Assembly: GCA_029891345.1 (NCBI GenBank)
Contig: CM057009.1
Location: 295,865,966 to 295,929,965, forward strand
Reading direction: 5' to 3'
DNA: 64,000 bases
Origin: Dryococelus australis
Taxonomy: Eukaryota; Arthropoda; Insecta; Phasmatodea; Phasmatidae
A program made the translations under genes and the position numbers. Under the pieces are notes generated by a model. It ran no database searches, was not told where the DNA came from, and saw only the letters and a list, made by a program, of their open reading frames with translations. Of the stretch, positions 46,481-55,560 are shown piece by piece (within the stretch, counting starts at the first letter, position 1; the number at the start of each line of letters is the position of its first letter).

Positions 46481-46922
46481 ATGATAAACAATAAATTTTC
46501 TGATTTTATTATTAATAATCCGAAAGGAATTCTATATCTAATACGACTTTTAAATGTTATTCCACGCTTATTTTGGAATCCTGAACACCATGGCAAAGGT
46601 GTGATAAATTGGGCACTAAAGAATTTAATTTGCCTGAAATGCATTTGCCAAGTTATAATTATGGTGGACCATTCACAAAATTAATTGAAAGAATAGAAAG
46701 CGGAGTCTCAGGAATAAATCAATTAGATGAAGCTTGTAAATTTCATAATATTGCATATAGAGATCATAAAGATTTAGAATCTAGGCATGAAGGTGATAAA
46801 ATTTTACAAAGACATGCAAAAGAAATCATGTTAAATAAACATACTCAAATTGGAGAAAAAATTTCTTTTGCAGTTGTTGCCACAAACTATGTTTACAAAA
46901 AGGAAATTATGTTGGAGAATTA
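46481..46922 (+). pseudogene. Phospholipase-A2-like virion protein, broken
   Basis: Established: parvovirus VP1 carries a PLA2 domain with a calcium loop (YxGxG) and an HD catalytic pair that lets incoming particles breach the endosome. Similar domains are known in some Polinton/adintovirus-type elements. Here the frame starts at 46,481 (FSDFIINNPKGILYLIRLLN) and shifts near 46,608. It then gives HLPSYNYGGPFTKL (calcium-loop position), GINQLDEACKFHNIAYRDHK (catalytic helix) and ends KISFAVVATNYVYKKEIM with a stop at 46,921-46,923. Two key sites deviate from the active consensus: the loop has GGPF and the His is followed by Asn instead of Asp. With the frameshift, this copy is expected to be inactive. 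The C-terminal 105 residues are otherwise uninterrupted. Confidence 0.75.
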
Positions 46923-46955
46923 AAATGTTTTATGTATTATATATAACTAATATAA

Positions 46956-47373
46956 ATGAAGATAAAAAGCTTTACTTTCGATACACCCACTGATCAATTA
47001 GGAGATTTGGGTATAGATAAATTTTTTACTAAAAGATCAACTTGAGTGAGAAAATTAGAAATTAAAAGAAGGCAATGGTTTCTTGCTGACCTTGCCATTG
47101 TCAATACTCAAAAAAAATATTTAAAGAAAAACCGGCACAGGTTTACATTATGGAGGAATTATTCCTCTCATAGTTGCTGCTTTAATTGGCCTTGGTGGTT
47201 TAGCAGGAGTAGCTACTTGAATATATAATTCTGTTGAAAAAATTACCAAAAATAAAAAAGTATTAGAAGAACAAAAAAGACATAATCAAGAAATGAAAAA
47301 TATAGCTGAAAATGGTATAGTTGCGAGAAAAAAAAGAGGAAGGCCAAAAAAGAAATTTAGCTCCTTTATCTAA
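46956..47373 (+). pseudogene. Small membrane protein with AT-hook-like basic tail
   Basis: The ATG at 46,956 begins MKIKSFTFDTPTDQLGDLGI. A stop at about 47,043 and a frame change separate it from YGGIIPLIVAALIGLGGLAG (one clear hydrophobic segment of about 20 residues). A further in-frame TGA, then a Lys/Glu-rich stretch (EKITKNKKVLEEQKRHNQEM) and the tail ARKKRGRPKKKF precede the stop at 47,371-47,373. GRP flanked by basic residues is the AT-hook core, and such tails bind the DNA minor groove or act as nuclear signals. The combination suggests a virion core or membrane-active protein comparable to adenovirus pVI/pX, which is an inference. It lies 30 bp after the PLA2 gene on the same strand. 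Confidence 0.5.
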
Positions 47374-47408
47374 TATCTATATTTAAAAATATGTAAAAAA
47401 AATTAAAT

Positions 47409-47778
47409 ATGATAAATTTCAGAAATGTTTATATCATTGACGAACTACAAACAAATATGTTCAAAAATGAATGTGCTGCAGTTAATTTGATATTTCAACT
47501 AATCCTGGCACTCATTGGGTTTGCTATTTAAATAAAATAATAATAGTTATTATTTTGATTCATATGGAGGCAATATTCCTAATAATTTAATAAATTATTT
47601 TTAAAAAATGTTTATTACAATGATGATCGAGTTCAGAATTTTAATTCTTTTATCGGGTGGACATCTATGTTTAATAGTATTATATCTTTTTTCGAGAAAT
47701 TTAAAGTTTCCCGATATAATTTCCATGTTATTAAATGACAGATATATTTGGGAAACCATTAATCGAATCTGTAAATAA
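47409..47778 (+). pseudogene. Adenovirus-type cysteine protease, broken
   Basis: Established: the adenain-like protease matures Polinton capsid proteins, using His, Asp/Glu, Gln and Cys. The start at 47,409 gives INFRNVYIIDELQTNMFKNE. After a frameshift comes GTHWVCYLNK (catalytic His at about 47,512), then YFDSYGGN (acidic residue, about 47,552) and GGHLCLIVLYLFS. In that last block the usual first Cys of CGHLC is Gly (GGT at 47,656-47,658). At least three stops or frameshifts also occur, so the copy is dead. Spacing of the catalytic blocks fits the family. It ends LLNDRYIWETINRICK. Confidence 0.7.
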
Positions 47779-47989
47779 AAACTTTGATAATATTGCTGAA
47801 GATTTTAAAAAGTTATGTAGATTCAAAATGCAATTCGAGTGTTTCTTCTTTACAAAGAGAGTTAAGCACTTGTTTTGGTTATACAAAATCGTATGTTTCT
47901 TTTCTTTTCTGGTGCGAATAATTGTTAATATAGGTGAACATGTACATAAAAAAGATGCGGTCAATACCATATATATATTAACTCACTTT

Positions 47990-48389
47990 GTCGTCCTCTT
48001 GTAAAATATTCACGAATCATATCTTGATTATCTAAAATAACCTCGTCAAATACAATTAGAGATTGGTTTTCGCATTGATCTAGATGCTTCATTTCCTCAG
48101 TGTTAGTTTAAAAATGTGCCATTTGTTAATTTTTTTTTGTTATTACTTCAAAATCATCTTGTAAATTAATATATTTTGGTTGATACAAACTTTTAGAGCA
48201 AACAAGTAATTTATTAAAATTTAGCCATCCTATTTTATAAGTAAACTTAATGATTAAATTCGTCTTCCCACTCTTGCTGGGCCCTACTATCAATCTGCGA
48301 TTATTGTCTGGCAATAACTCACCATTTTTTTTATTCTTGGAAGTCTCCTCATAAATTAAAACACCAACACCACAGTCAACTATTTTCAT
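47990..48389 (-). pseudogene. FtsK/HerA-type packaging ATPase, broken
   Basis: Established: this ATPase pumps the genome into the capsid. The start is placed at the internal Met at 48,389 (MKIVDCGVGVLIYEE) because it leaves a 25-bp gap to the divergent minor-capsid-type gene. A start at 48,449 would overlap it. NNRRLIVGPSKSGKTNLI contains a complete Walker A. NKLLVCSKSLYQPKY is a family signature. After a frame change near 48,126, SLIVFDEVILD is a Walker B and YFTRGRQSE corresponds to the conserved YFTRGRH-type block. The C-terminal third is not readable. Walker motifs look intact, unlike the enzymes around it. Confidence 0.75.
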
Positions 48390-48414
48390 TGAGTTACAAT
48401 ATTTTTTGTAATAA

Positions 48415-49129
48415 ATGGATAATAATAAAGTTTTCAAGTTAACAAACAATAGTTATATTCTAAAGAAGAAAGTTCACTATGATGTAATTCATAAAGATAA
48501 ATCGATAGTATTAATTAGTTACCATGCAAAATATTTAACTCTAAATGTAGAGGACAATAATATAACTACAATTGAAAAAATGAGTGGTGCCATTAATAAA
48601 AATATCATTATAAATATTCCAAGAGGCCAATATGGTGTTGAATAACTAAAAGAAGCTTTGAATTTAATTGAGGCATTTTCAACATCAATATTGATATAAC
48701 AACAGACAATGTGAAAAATGGAATAACAATTAAAACCAAGTCTGATATCAACTTGGTGATACTTTGTCTGATATTATCGTTTTTGAAAGAAAAGTAACTA
48801 TTGAAAAAGGTAACATTTTTGTAGGCACTGAAATACCTAATCTTAATCCATTCAAAACAATCAATGTTCATTGTAATTTGGCATATGGCATGTTTAAAAA
48901 ATATGATGAATCTAACCACTTGAAGACTAATATAATTGCTAGTTTTCCACCTAAAACCATGTTTGGTTTTAGAGATTATATAATTTATGAGCTCCCATAT
49001 CCAATTTTTTTTAGCAGTAATAATGAGCAGTTTAATAACATTGTTCTATAAATTAGAGACAAAAATGGTAATTTAATTGATTTTGATGGTTCTGATATGG
49101 ACATTGTTTTGGAAATTAAAGAAGTTTAA
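48415..49129 (+). pseudogene. Polinton minor-capsid-type protein, broken
   Basis: The frame begins DNNKVFKLTNNSYILKKKV and includes NKNIIINIPRGQYGVE, the family's I-P-x-G-x-Y-x-x-E block. A gap with stops follows (about 48,645-48,760), then INVHCNLAYGMFKKYDES, FPPKTMFGFRDYIIYELPYP and, after one stop, IRDKNGNLIDFDGSDMDIVL. The terminal pattern D-x-x-G-x-x-I-D-F-x-G is characteristic of a protein repeatedly found in Polintons that is probably the penton-like jelly-roll protein. That role is inferred. The second half, about 95 codons, is intact. The stop is at 49,127-49,129, followed by hairpins containing AATAAA. Confidence 0.6.
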
Positions 49130-49194
49130 TATGTTGATATGTTATTAGAAATCATAAAGGATGTCCCTGTTTTAGGAACCACTTAATATCTCCA

Positions 49195-49392
49195 AAATAT
49201 AAAACTTTTCTTTCAAAAATAGGTGGTATCCAAAACAGATACCACCTCTCATTAATAAAATATTAAAACTTTTCTTAGAAAATTTAAAAGGGATATTCCC
49301 AGTTCCTCCCTTAAGAGGTTCATTAATAATAAATTTTTTTTTTTTTTCAGAAATAGGTGGGACCCAAATTGGGTACCACCTCCTATTAATAA
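49195..49392. terminator. Three tandem hairpins with AATAAA between convergent genes
   Basis: Hairpin 1 is AGGTGGTATC / GATACCACCT (49,220-49,229 and 49,237-49,246), with a 7-nt loop and perfect arms. Hairpin 3 is AGGTGGGACCC / GGGTACCACCT (49,355-49,365 and 49,371-49,381), with one mismatch. A weaker GGGATATTCCC lies between them at about 49,289. Each is followed by TTAATAA(T)AAA, and spacing is about 65 bp. They sit between the ends of the minor-capsid-type gene (+) and the polymerase (-), the place for bidirectional 3'-end formation. Confidence 0.6.
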
Positions 49393-49394
49393 AA

Positions 49395-52300
49395 TTATAA
49401 ATTTTGATATCCATATGGCAAAGTATCTATTTTATTTTCTAGTATAGTTCTCTTGCTATCACAAAGACTTAGACATATTTTATTAACTTCTACAGTATAT
49501 GTTTTGCATTTCCCCTCCTTATCAAATTCATTGTTCTATATTGAATTTTCTCATCAAACAAACAATTCTTACAGTCTTCGAATTCAATTCTCTAATTATC
49601 AACACAATTTTTCACAACTTTAAATTTCTTGTTTTCTTTATTGTCAGAGCTATGTGCATACATTTGCTCATAAACCAACCAATTCTTTCATTATTTTCCC
49701 ATTACATTCGTCTTTGATTTTTCCTAAAACTGTTTTATTTATTTGTGGGATATGTTAGATATTGTCATTTGGATAATCACTTGTATCGAATTTTTCATTA
49801 ATCATCGACTTCATGTATTCATATAAATATATGTTTTATGTTATAAATTTATGAATCGAAATCATGATAACACAACACAATTTTATCATCATATTTTGGT
49901 TTCATCATTTTATAATAGAAATCGTGCATTAATTCTTTCGATATGTTCAAGATTGAATTACCCACATAAATTGGTTTATTAAATTTCACATTTGTTTTAT
50001 TCATATGTATAATTGCAAGATTTTCATTAAATATAGTAATTATTTTGAAATTTGGTTTTGCTACTAATTTTTCTCATTTTTCAGCGTCTGATACTAAGTT
50101 TTATATCAACCCTGTTTCCAATATTTTCCATAGTTTTAGCAAACACTGAATTTCTCATCTCTGTATTCAAATCAATATATTTCTTCAACTTGTCAGACTG
50201 AACAAACTTCACTATTATATGTATTTTAGTGAATTTTAATCCATTATTAAGACACTGTTTCAAGTTGTGATAGATAATTACATAATTTTGTTTGTTATCT
50301 AAAGTTGTTAATAGTTTAAATCGATTTGTTTCAGGAACATGCATTATTTTCTGAACAGTAAGGTAGATCATTATGTAAATTATGTAGTTCTTTTGGATAT
50401 TATAAATTAACTTCTAATATATAACCAAACTCAGAATCGTTTTTCAAATTTATAATTTTTTTACTCCAGTAATCTACACCATTTAATGTATAGTAAACCC
50501 ATACGAAAACACCATATGGTAAATATTGAGACATTGCCCAACCATATAAATTATTTGCATTGAGATATTCTAAATAATTTGACTCTTGATTAGATATAAA
50601 ATCATCTAAATATTTGTTATTAGTTTTAACATATTGCTTACAACATTGTGATATTCCACCTCTAATTCCTTTTTAAATCATTAAAATCATACCATAGTTA
50701 TGTAATAAATCTAGTGGTTGTTTAGTCATTTTTAACATTGTGTCCCACGATAAACCTGGTGCTGTAAAATACCATGCAGGATCTAAATCGTATGCATTTA
50801 GACAAGTGTTTCTAAAACTTTCAAATATATCTGCTAACAATAATACATCACTCTTTAAATATAAATCATGGCATTCACCAAGATTTTTAATATTAAATTA
50901 GTTCCATATATTTTTTGCATGTTCATATTCATCATCAGATATACTGTTTTCGTTTAATTTGTTACAAAATTCACTCTTTGGTGGAAGTTCTGTTTCTTCA
51001 AATTTCTTCCAACTATCCATATAATCATATGGGTAAACACCCTTTCTTATAACTAAATCAATTTGATCTTCCGGAAAATGTTTTTGTGTGTGTTTCATTT
51101 GATCTTTAGTTATATTAGACGATAATTTATCTAAACTACTAGACATAAATTTGAATGTGTCTATAAGTTAAATTTTTAATTATTCTGTGTTTTTCCCAAA
51201 AGTTATAAACTTTCTTCATTATTTGCTATTAATATATATTTTTATCATCATATCCTAACTGTTTAATAAATAAATGTGCATCATATGCAGCTAAGTTATG
51301 GAAATAAATTGGCACAAAATTTGGTAATTTTAACTTTAGATTACATTTATTGTATGTTGGATTAATGAATTTTCCACTTATGTGATCATGATGAAGTATT
51401 TTTTATTTTCCTCCATATATTCACGCTCGTATACAGTACATATTTTTGATTTCCTATATAATATTTTTTCTTCTTTTGTTAATGGGTGCATTGGTTCGAT
51501 TTGTGAATATACTTCACCAATCTCATCTACTTCTCTTTTTATTGATTGTATTAATATTTGATGAGCATCTGGGCCATGATATACAACTGGTGGTTTATAA
51601 TCACCATAAGCAGATACAATATACTAACTAAAACCAGAAGCTTCAAGTAATTGATATTTCAGTGTATATGATTCGTCAGTCAATTTTAAATCAATGTTAT
51701 TTATTTGATCATTAGTAAGATTATATCTTTCTTTGAATACCACCTTGTAAAGGGCATTATCACTATCATCTTCTGTTAAAACTGGATATTTTTTATTATT
51801 TTAAATTTATAAATTTCTTTTGGATTTGGTTTAGTTGTTTTTTATTTAGAAATGAGTCAAAGACTGCATATATTGTGAATGGAACCTTCATTGTATGTTT
51901 ATAATTTTTCAAAAATATTTGCTCTCCTTTCGAAGGTAATTGCATTTTTTCTGCTCGATTTTTCGAGCAATCTTAGGCATATTTTATTAATTTTTCTTGA
52001 GAATGAAAGAATTGAAGATATATATCACATATGTAAATTTCACAATGCTTGTTATTTTTTGTGCTGAAACTAACTTTGATAGATCTTTAATCCAACAATA
52101 ATGTGAGTTTGTATCATCTTTGAAATAAAGTTAATTTATATGCTTATCATTTTTATTTTTTGTCTGTTTTAGTGGACATACCATGGATTTCTTACCTTCA
52201 TCTTCAACAGAGTATACATTTATGGATATGTCAATTTTATTTTCTATTTTTGGTATATCATCAATCTTAATTGGATGTTCAAACTTTATCTATTACTTTA

Positions 52301-53254
52301 TCTATATTAAACCCCACATTTTTATATTGGTTACTCTATCTGAATTTTTTCTGCAGGAAACAGTGCAGATTTTATTGCCCAAAGAAAGTATTTTTGATCA
52401 TTGTTGTTAACATTGATGACCTTTTTAAAGGATTATACCTATTTATTGCTGATTGTATGCCCATTATTCTATCTAAAGTCCACTCCGAACCTGTTATTTG
52501 GAAATTAGAAAATTTTGTAATTATTTCTTGTATTATGCATTTATAAATTCTTTTAATATCTTCATCATTCAATATTATATAATTTGGTGATTGAAATGTA
52601 AATAATTCGACTTGATTATTTTCTTGCTTACAAAAATCGATATATAATTTAATATTGGTTTTCAACCATCTAAATTTGATAACATGTTCATGTATTTTCT
52701 CAAATACCTTATATTTTATTGGAAAAAAAATAGGTTGTACTAAATTAAAGGAATTTTAAATGTTATATGTTGATATCCTGCTTTGACAAGCTGTATTAAT
52801 TCTGTAATTTTAATTGGTTCTTCTATTTCTTTTGCTAACAAACACATAAGAAGAATAGGGGAATATTTCTTTTAGTTCATTTTTATCTCTTTATATATAA
52901 TTCATTGAAATTGGCATCTGATAACGGTAAATTTAAAAAATTATCCTTTGTTGTCCATTCTGTTATCCGTTTGCTTTTATTTCTAGGCTTTTCAAATACA
53001 TTTTTAGAGAATGGAAATATTTCTTTTAATACATTTTTACCCTTTTTGTACAAATCTCTAACATTGGCTTATGAAAATGGTAAATTTACAAAGTTTCTTC
53101 TTCTTTGTTGTTTTATAATAAATGGTATAATAAATGAAATTAGATCAGCTTTCCGTAGCCTGTAGTAATATTTAATTTTTAAATCTCTACCTTTAATTCT
53201 TAACTCTCTCAATCTCTTCTCACCCAACTCAACTGCGATATTGGGCGATGTCAT
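49395..53254 (-). pseudogene. Protein-primed family-B DNA polymerase (Polinton), broken
   Basis: Established: it replicates the linear element from a protein primer. From the N-terminus: MTSPNIAVELGEKRLRELRI and YYRLRKADLISFI, a SAP/Rho-N-like helix pair; a Lys-rich linker with NFVNLPFS and NFLNLPLS repeats; FQSPNYIILNDEDIKRIYK and AINRYNPLKRSS (52,665-52,372). Then KGVYPYDYMDSWKKFEETEL and YEHAKNIWN (51,146-50,898); NANNLYGWAMSQYLPYG (about 50,560), which is motif A with Asp replaced by Asn. [14 protein letters not shown] (50,371-50,081) is motif B with NSVFAKT for NSxFGKT. YHDFDS (about 49,860) is motif C with both Asps but not the usual GDTDS. TILENKIDTLPYGYQNL ends at 49,395. Between NTEMR and NSVF some 15 expected residues are missing, consistent with a small deletion. 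Many stops separate the blocks. The span fits a polymerase of over 1,000 residues. Confidence 0.85.
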
Positions 53255-53344
53255 TTTATTATCTATTTATAAGGAAACAATTTATGAAGACTGCAAAAAT
53301 GGGAGTCGAATTATAAGTGTATAAAATCGAAATATGAGCTCTAA

Positions 53345-53989
53345 TTATTGATGATAATGAAATCGTTTGTAAATATTTAACTTCTTATGAGGATATTTCT
53401 CATTATACCATTTTTTGCATATTGTTGTATGTTTGTCCTTAGTAGTTTTATGATGTGGAAATGAATTTATAAATTTATTCACTTTACATACTGTACATGT
53501 TTTGTTGAATAATCATCGTGTTGAATTTAATTTAGAATATCTACTATTGCATTGTGTAATGTATTATTTTTATGCTTTTCGAGATATCCATTACAAACAT
53601 GTTTTCCACATTCGCATAGTACGTTCTCATTTTTTAACTTATAGCGACTTCTATCTTTGTCTATAGTAGCTTTGTGGAGATAAAATGAATCTATATATTT
53701 GTTCTCATTGCAAACTACACACACCTTAGTTGAATAATCAGCATGGCGAATTTCATTTGTATTGTGTAGTTTAGTATTTTTATACTTTTTGAGAGATAGT
53801 TTAGAAACATATTTTCTACATTCGCATAGTACTTTCTCTTTTTTTTAAACTCATATTGATTATTGTCATATTCAGCACAACATTTTTTACAAGTGTTAAT
53901 ATCCTTATCTTTGTTTATTTATGTGTGTGAAAACATTTTATATTTAATACTTCGCTACATTTTTTACATTGTTTTTCTTGATTTTTCAT
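53345..53989 (-). pseudogene. Repeated Cys-rich zinc-ribbon protein of Polinton
   Basis: Starting at 53,989 (MKNQEKQCKKCSEVLNIKCF), the minus strand holds three versions of C-x2-C-N/K-x-K-x-I-x-x-F-x-x-H-K-x3-D-K...C-K. The second is CVVCNENKYIDSFYLHK and the third CTVCKVNKFINSFPHHKTTK. Two versions of a second block are interleaved: CECGKHVCNGYLEKHKNNTL and a related frame-broken copy near 53,790-53,840. So a two-part module is tandemly repeated. The first block resembles zinc ribbons near HNH/GIY-type nucleases. The second resembles small CxCG...HK...H fingers in giant-virus and Polinton proteins. Function unknown; DNA or RNA binding is the likely role. Several frameshifts are present. It lies 90 bp upstream of the polymerase on the same strand. 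Confidence 0.55.
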
Positions 53990-54076
53990 TTTTTATTTAA
54001 TAAGAAAAATAATTTATTGAGAGAATGGAAAAATATTTTTCTTTAATAATTTGTTTCTTTGTAAATAACACAAAAA

Positions 54077-54275
54077 ATGGAATTTCTGCTCAACAAGTTA
54101 AACAATTCGCTTGAATTCACCAAACTACAAGATCTAAAAAAAAGAATGGTTTATTTGCTACAGATTTTGAAATTTATGAGTCTAAGTTTGGCAAAAAAAT
54201 TAATTGTATTCGAGATGGTAAACTTAAAATTGCATTGACAGAGCGCTATGTTAAGATACTCGAAAATGTGCATTG
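54077..54275 (+). pseudogene. Unidentified fragment, possibly integrase N-terminus
   Basis: The plus-strand frame reads NGISAQQVKQFA, a stop, IHQTTRSKKKNGLF, then ATDFEIYESKFGKKINCIRD and KIALTERYVKILENV. The first block vaguely resembles the pre-core region of Polinton integrases (I-x-x-K-x-V-K-x-F-x-x-x-Q). No D,D,E core follows, and the right inverted repeat starts at 54,421. If the resemblance is real, the integrase was removed by deletion. It could equally be an unrelated small gene. Confidence 0.25.
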
Positions 54276-54420
54276 AACCTAATAAATGCGAAGAGGATTT
54301 TTATAATGTATAAAGGCTTAAAAGAAATTAAAAATGGAAGGTCTGTGGATGATATAGAGTTCTCTATAAAAAAATATAAATTTCTAATTATTTGAATCTT
54401 TTTTAAATATTTCATTTGAT

Positions 54421-54719
54421 TTTATATTAAAATTGATTGCTCGCTTGCAAAATTGCAGTTTCTAGAAAACTTAAAAAAATTTTCTTGAAAAGAGAAATTT
54501 GCTTGATTTTGGGGTATATTAGCTTGTTTTTTAAAGTGACACAAATCCTGCTCGGGCATTTTTTAAAAAGTGGTAAATTTGCTTGACTTGGGGTAAAATG
54601 CTTGATTTTGTAGTCAATTTGCTGTTTTTTTGAATGCTTAATTTCTTAAATTTCAAACCATGATTTTGGAGCAAAAAAACCACGATTTTTCGATGAAAAT
54701 GTGGGCTGAGCTAGAATTC
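54421..54719 (-). repeat. Right terminal inverted repeat of Polinton
   Basis: GATTGCTCGCTTGCAAAATTG, TTGCTTGATTTTGGGGT and ACAAATCCTGCTCG mirror the left repeat in order. The tip GAGCTAGAATTC mirrors GAATTCTAGCTC. The first motif given continues the left repeat's complement almost base for base. Confidence 0.85.
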
Positions 54720-55560
54720 CCCTTTTATATCTACTTAGGCTCTCACTTACATTAAACCACTATATTGGCATGCTCTCACTTTATTAAAATATTTTATTGA
54801 ACAATATTTAAATTATTTAATTAAAAATTATTTGAAAAAACTTACATTTCCGGAGGTCCCACCATCACCATACGCAGCAGACGACTGACTCCCTCACCCC
54901 CACTCCCCTCACCCTTACCCATGCCACGATCTTGATTTTTTGTTAATTTGTTTATATGATAATAGAAGCCACCATCTTGCTAGGTGCGATCCACCGACAT
55001 CTTGGAATGATCTCACTTTCTTAAAAATTAAAAAAATTAATATTATAATATTTATTAAAACATTGTAAACTAATTATTTTTAAAATCTTATTTACATTAC
55101 TGGAGACCACCATCATGGTTGGTAACCACCATCTTGGTAGACATCATCCATACGCCATATGGGACACTAGTGACCTCGACCTTGAACCCATGTCTTTGAA
55201 TGACCTTGAAAACAAAAGCTTGAAAAAATACACAAAAGTCAGCAAGAATAATACATTAGAGACTATTACCACCACACCGGATACAGACTACGGCAACCTT
55301 GACCCCATGTCCTTCAATGACCTTGAAAACCAAAAACTCGAGAAAAATACATAAAAGTCAGCAAGCATAATACATTACATATTATCATCGCCATATTAAA
55401 TGCAGACTACCTTGACCTTGACAATATGATCTTGATTGTCCTTGAAAAAACTCGAGGAAAAATACATAAAAGTCAGCAAACATAATATATTACAGACTAT
55501 TACCACCATATTAGATGCAGACTGCATTAAATTTTACCCCATGACCTTGAAAACAAAACG
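54720..55560 (+). repeat. TGACCTTGA-rich dispersed repeat, copy 3 (right flank)
   Basis: After the Polinton the family resumes in the same orientation: TCTCACTT blocks, CTTACATTTCCGGAGGTCCC, AGACGACTGACTCCCTCACC, ACGATCTTGATTTTTTG and CCACCATCTTGG. Then come three imperfect ~95-120-bp units with AATGACCTTGAAAAC, AAATACATAAAAGTCAGCAA and TACATTACAGACTATTACC (55,160-55,560). Confidence 0.75.

Larger units (their letters stand above)
43415..54719. mobile_element. Polinton/Maverick (adintovirus-like) element, fossil copy
   Basis: Established: Polintons are large virus-like DNA transposons encoding protein-primed DNA polymerase B, an adenovirus-type protease, a packaging ATPase and jelly-roll capsid proteins, usually with a retroviral-type integrase and long terminal inverted repeats. 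Seen here: inverted repeats at both ends (separate entries), polymerase, protease, ATPase, two capsid-type proteins, a phospholipase-A2-like protein, a membrane protein and a Cys-rich protein. Genes are tightly packed on both strands with convergent and divergent pairs. At about 11.3 kb it is shorter than the usual 15-20 kb. No convincing integrase was found. Most frames are broken and several catalytic residues are replaced. The flanking dispersed repeat continues on both sides. A 6-bp target duplication could not be fixed because the outer tips have drifted. Confidence 0.85.

Noticed and set aside
49172-49414. 80-codon minus-strand frame with repeated Gly-Gly motifs
   Set aside because: It translates the hairpin array and starts inside the polymerase tail; the repeats are structural, not protein.
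51446-53165. Several 60-90-codon plus-strand frames, hydrophobic
   Set aside because: All are antisense to the polymerase; AT-rich antisense DNA yields Ile/Phe/Leu-rich frames.
52905-53165. Repeated GKF(T/K)K blocks on the plus strand as a repeat protein
   Set aside because: The minus strand reads as the polymerase N-terminal linker (NLPFS/NLPLS); plus frame is its shadow.
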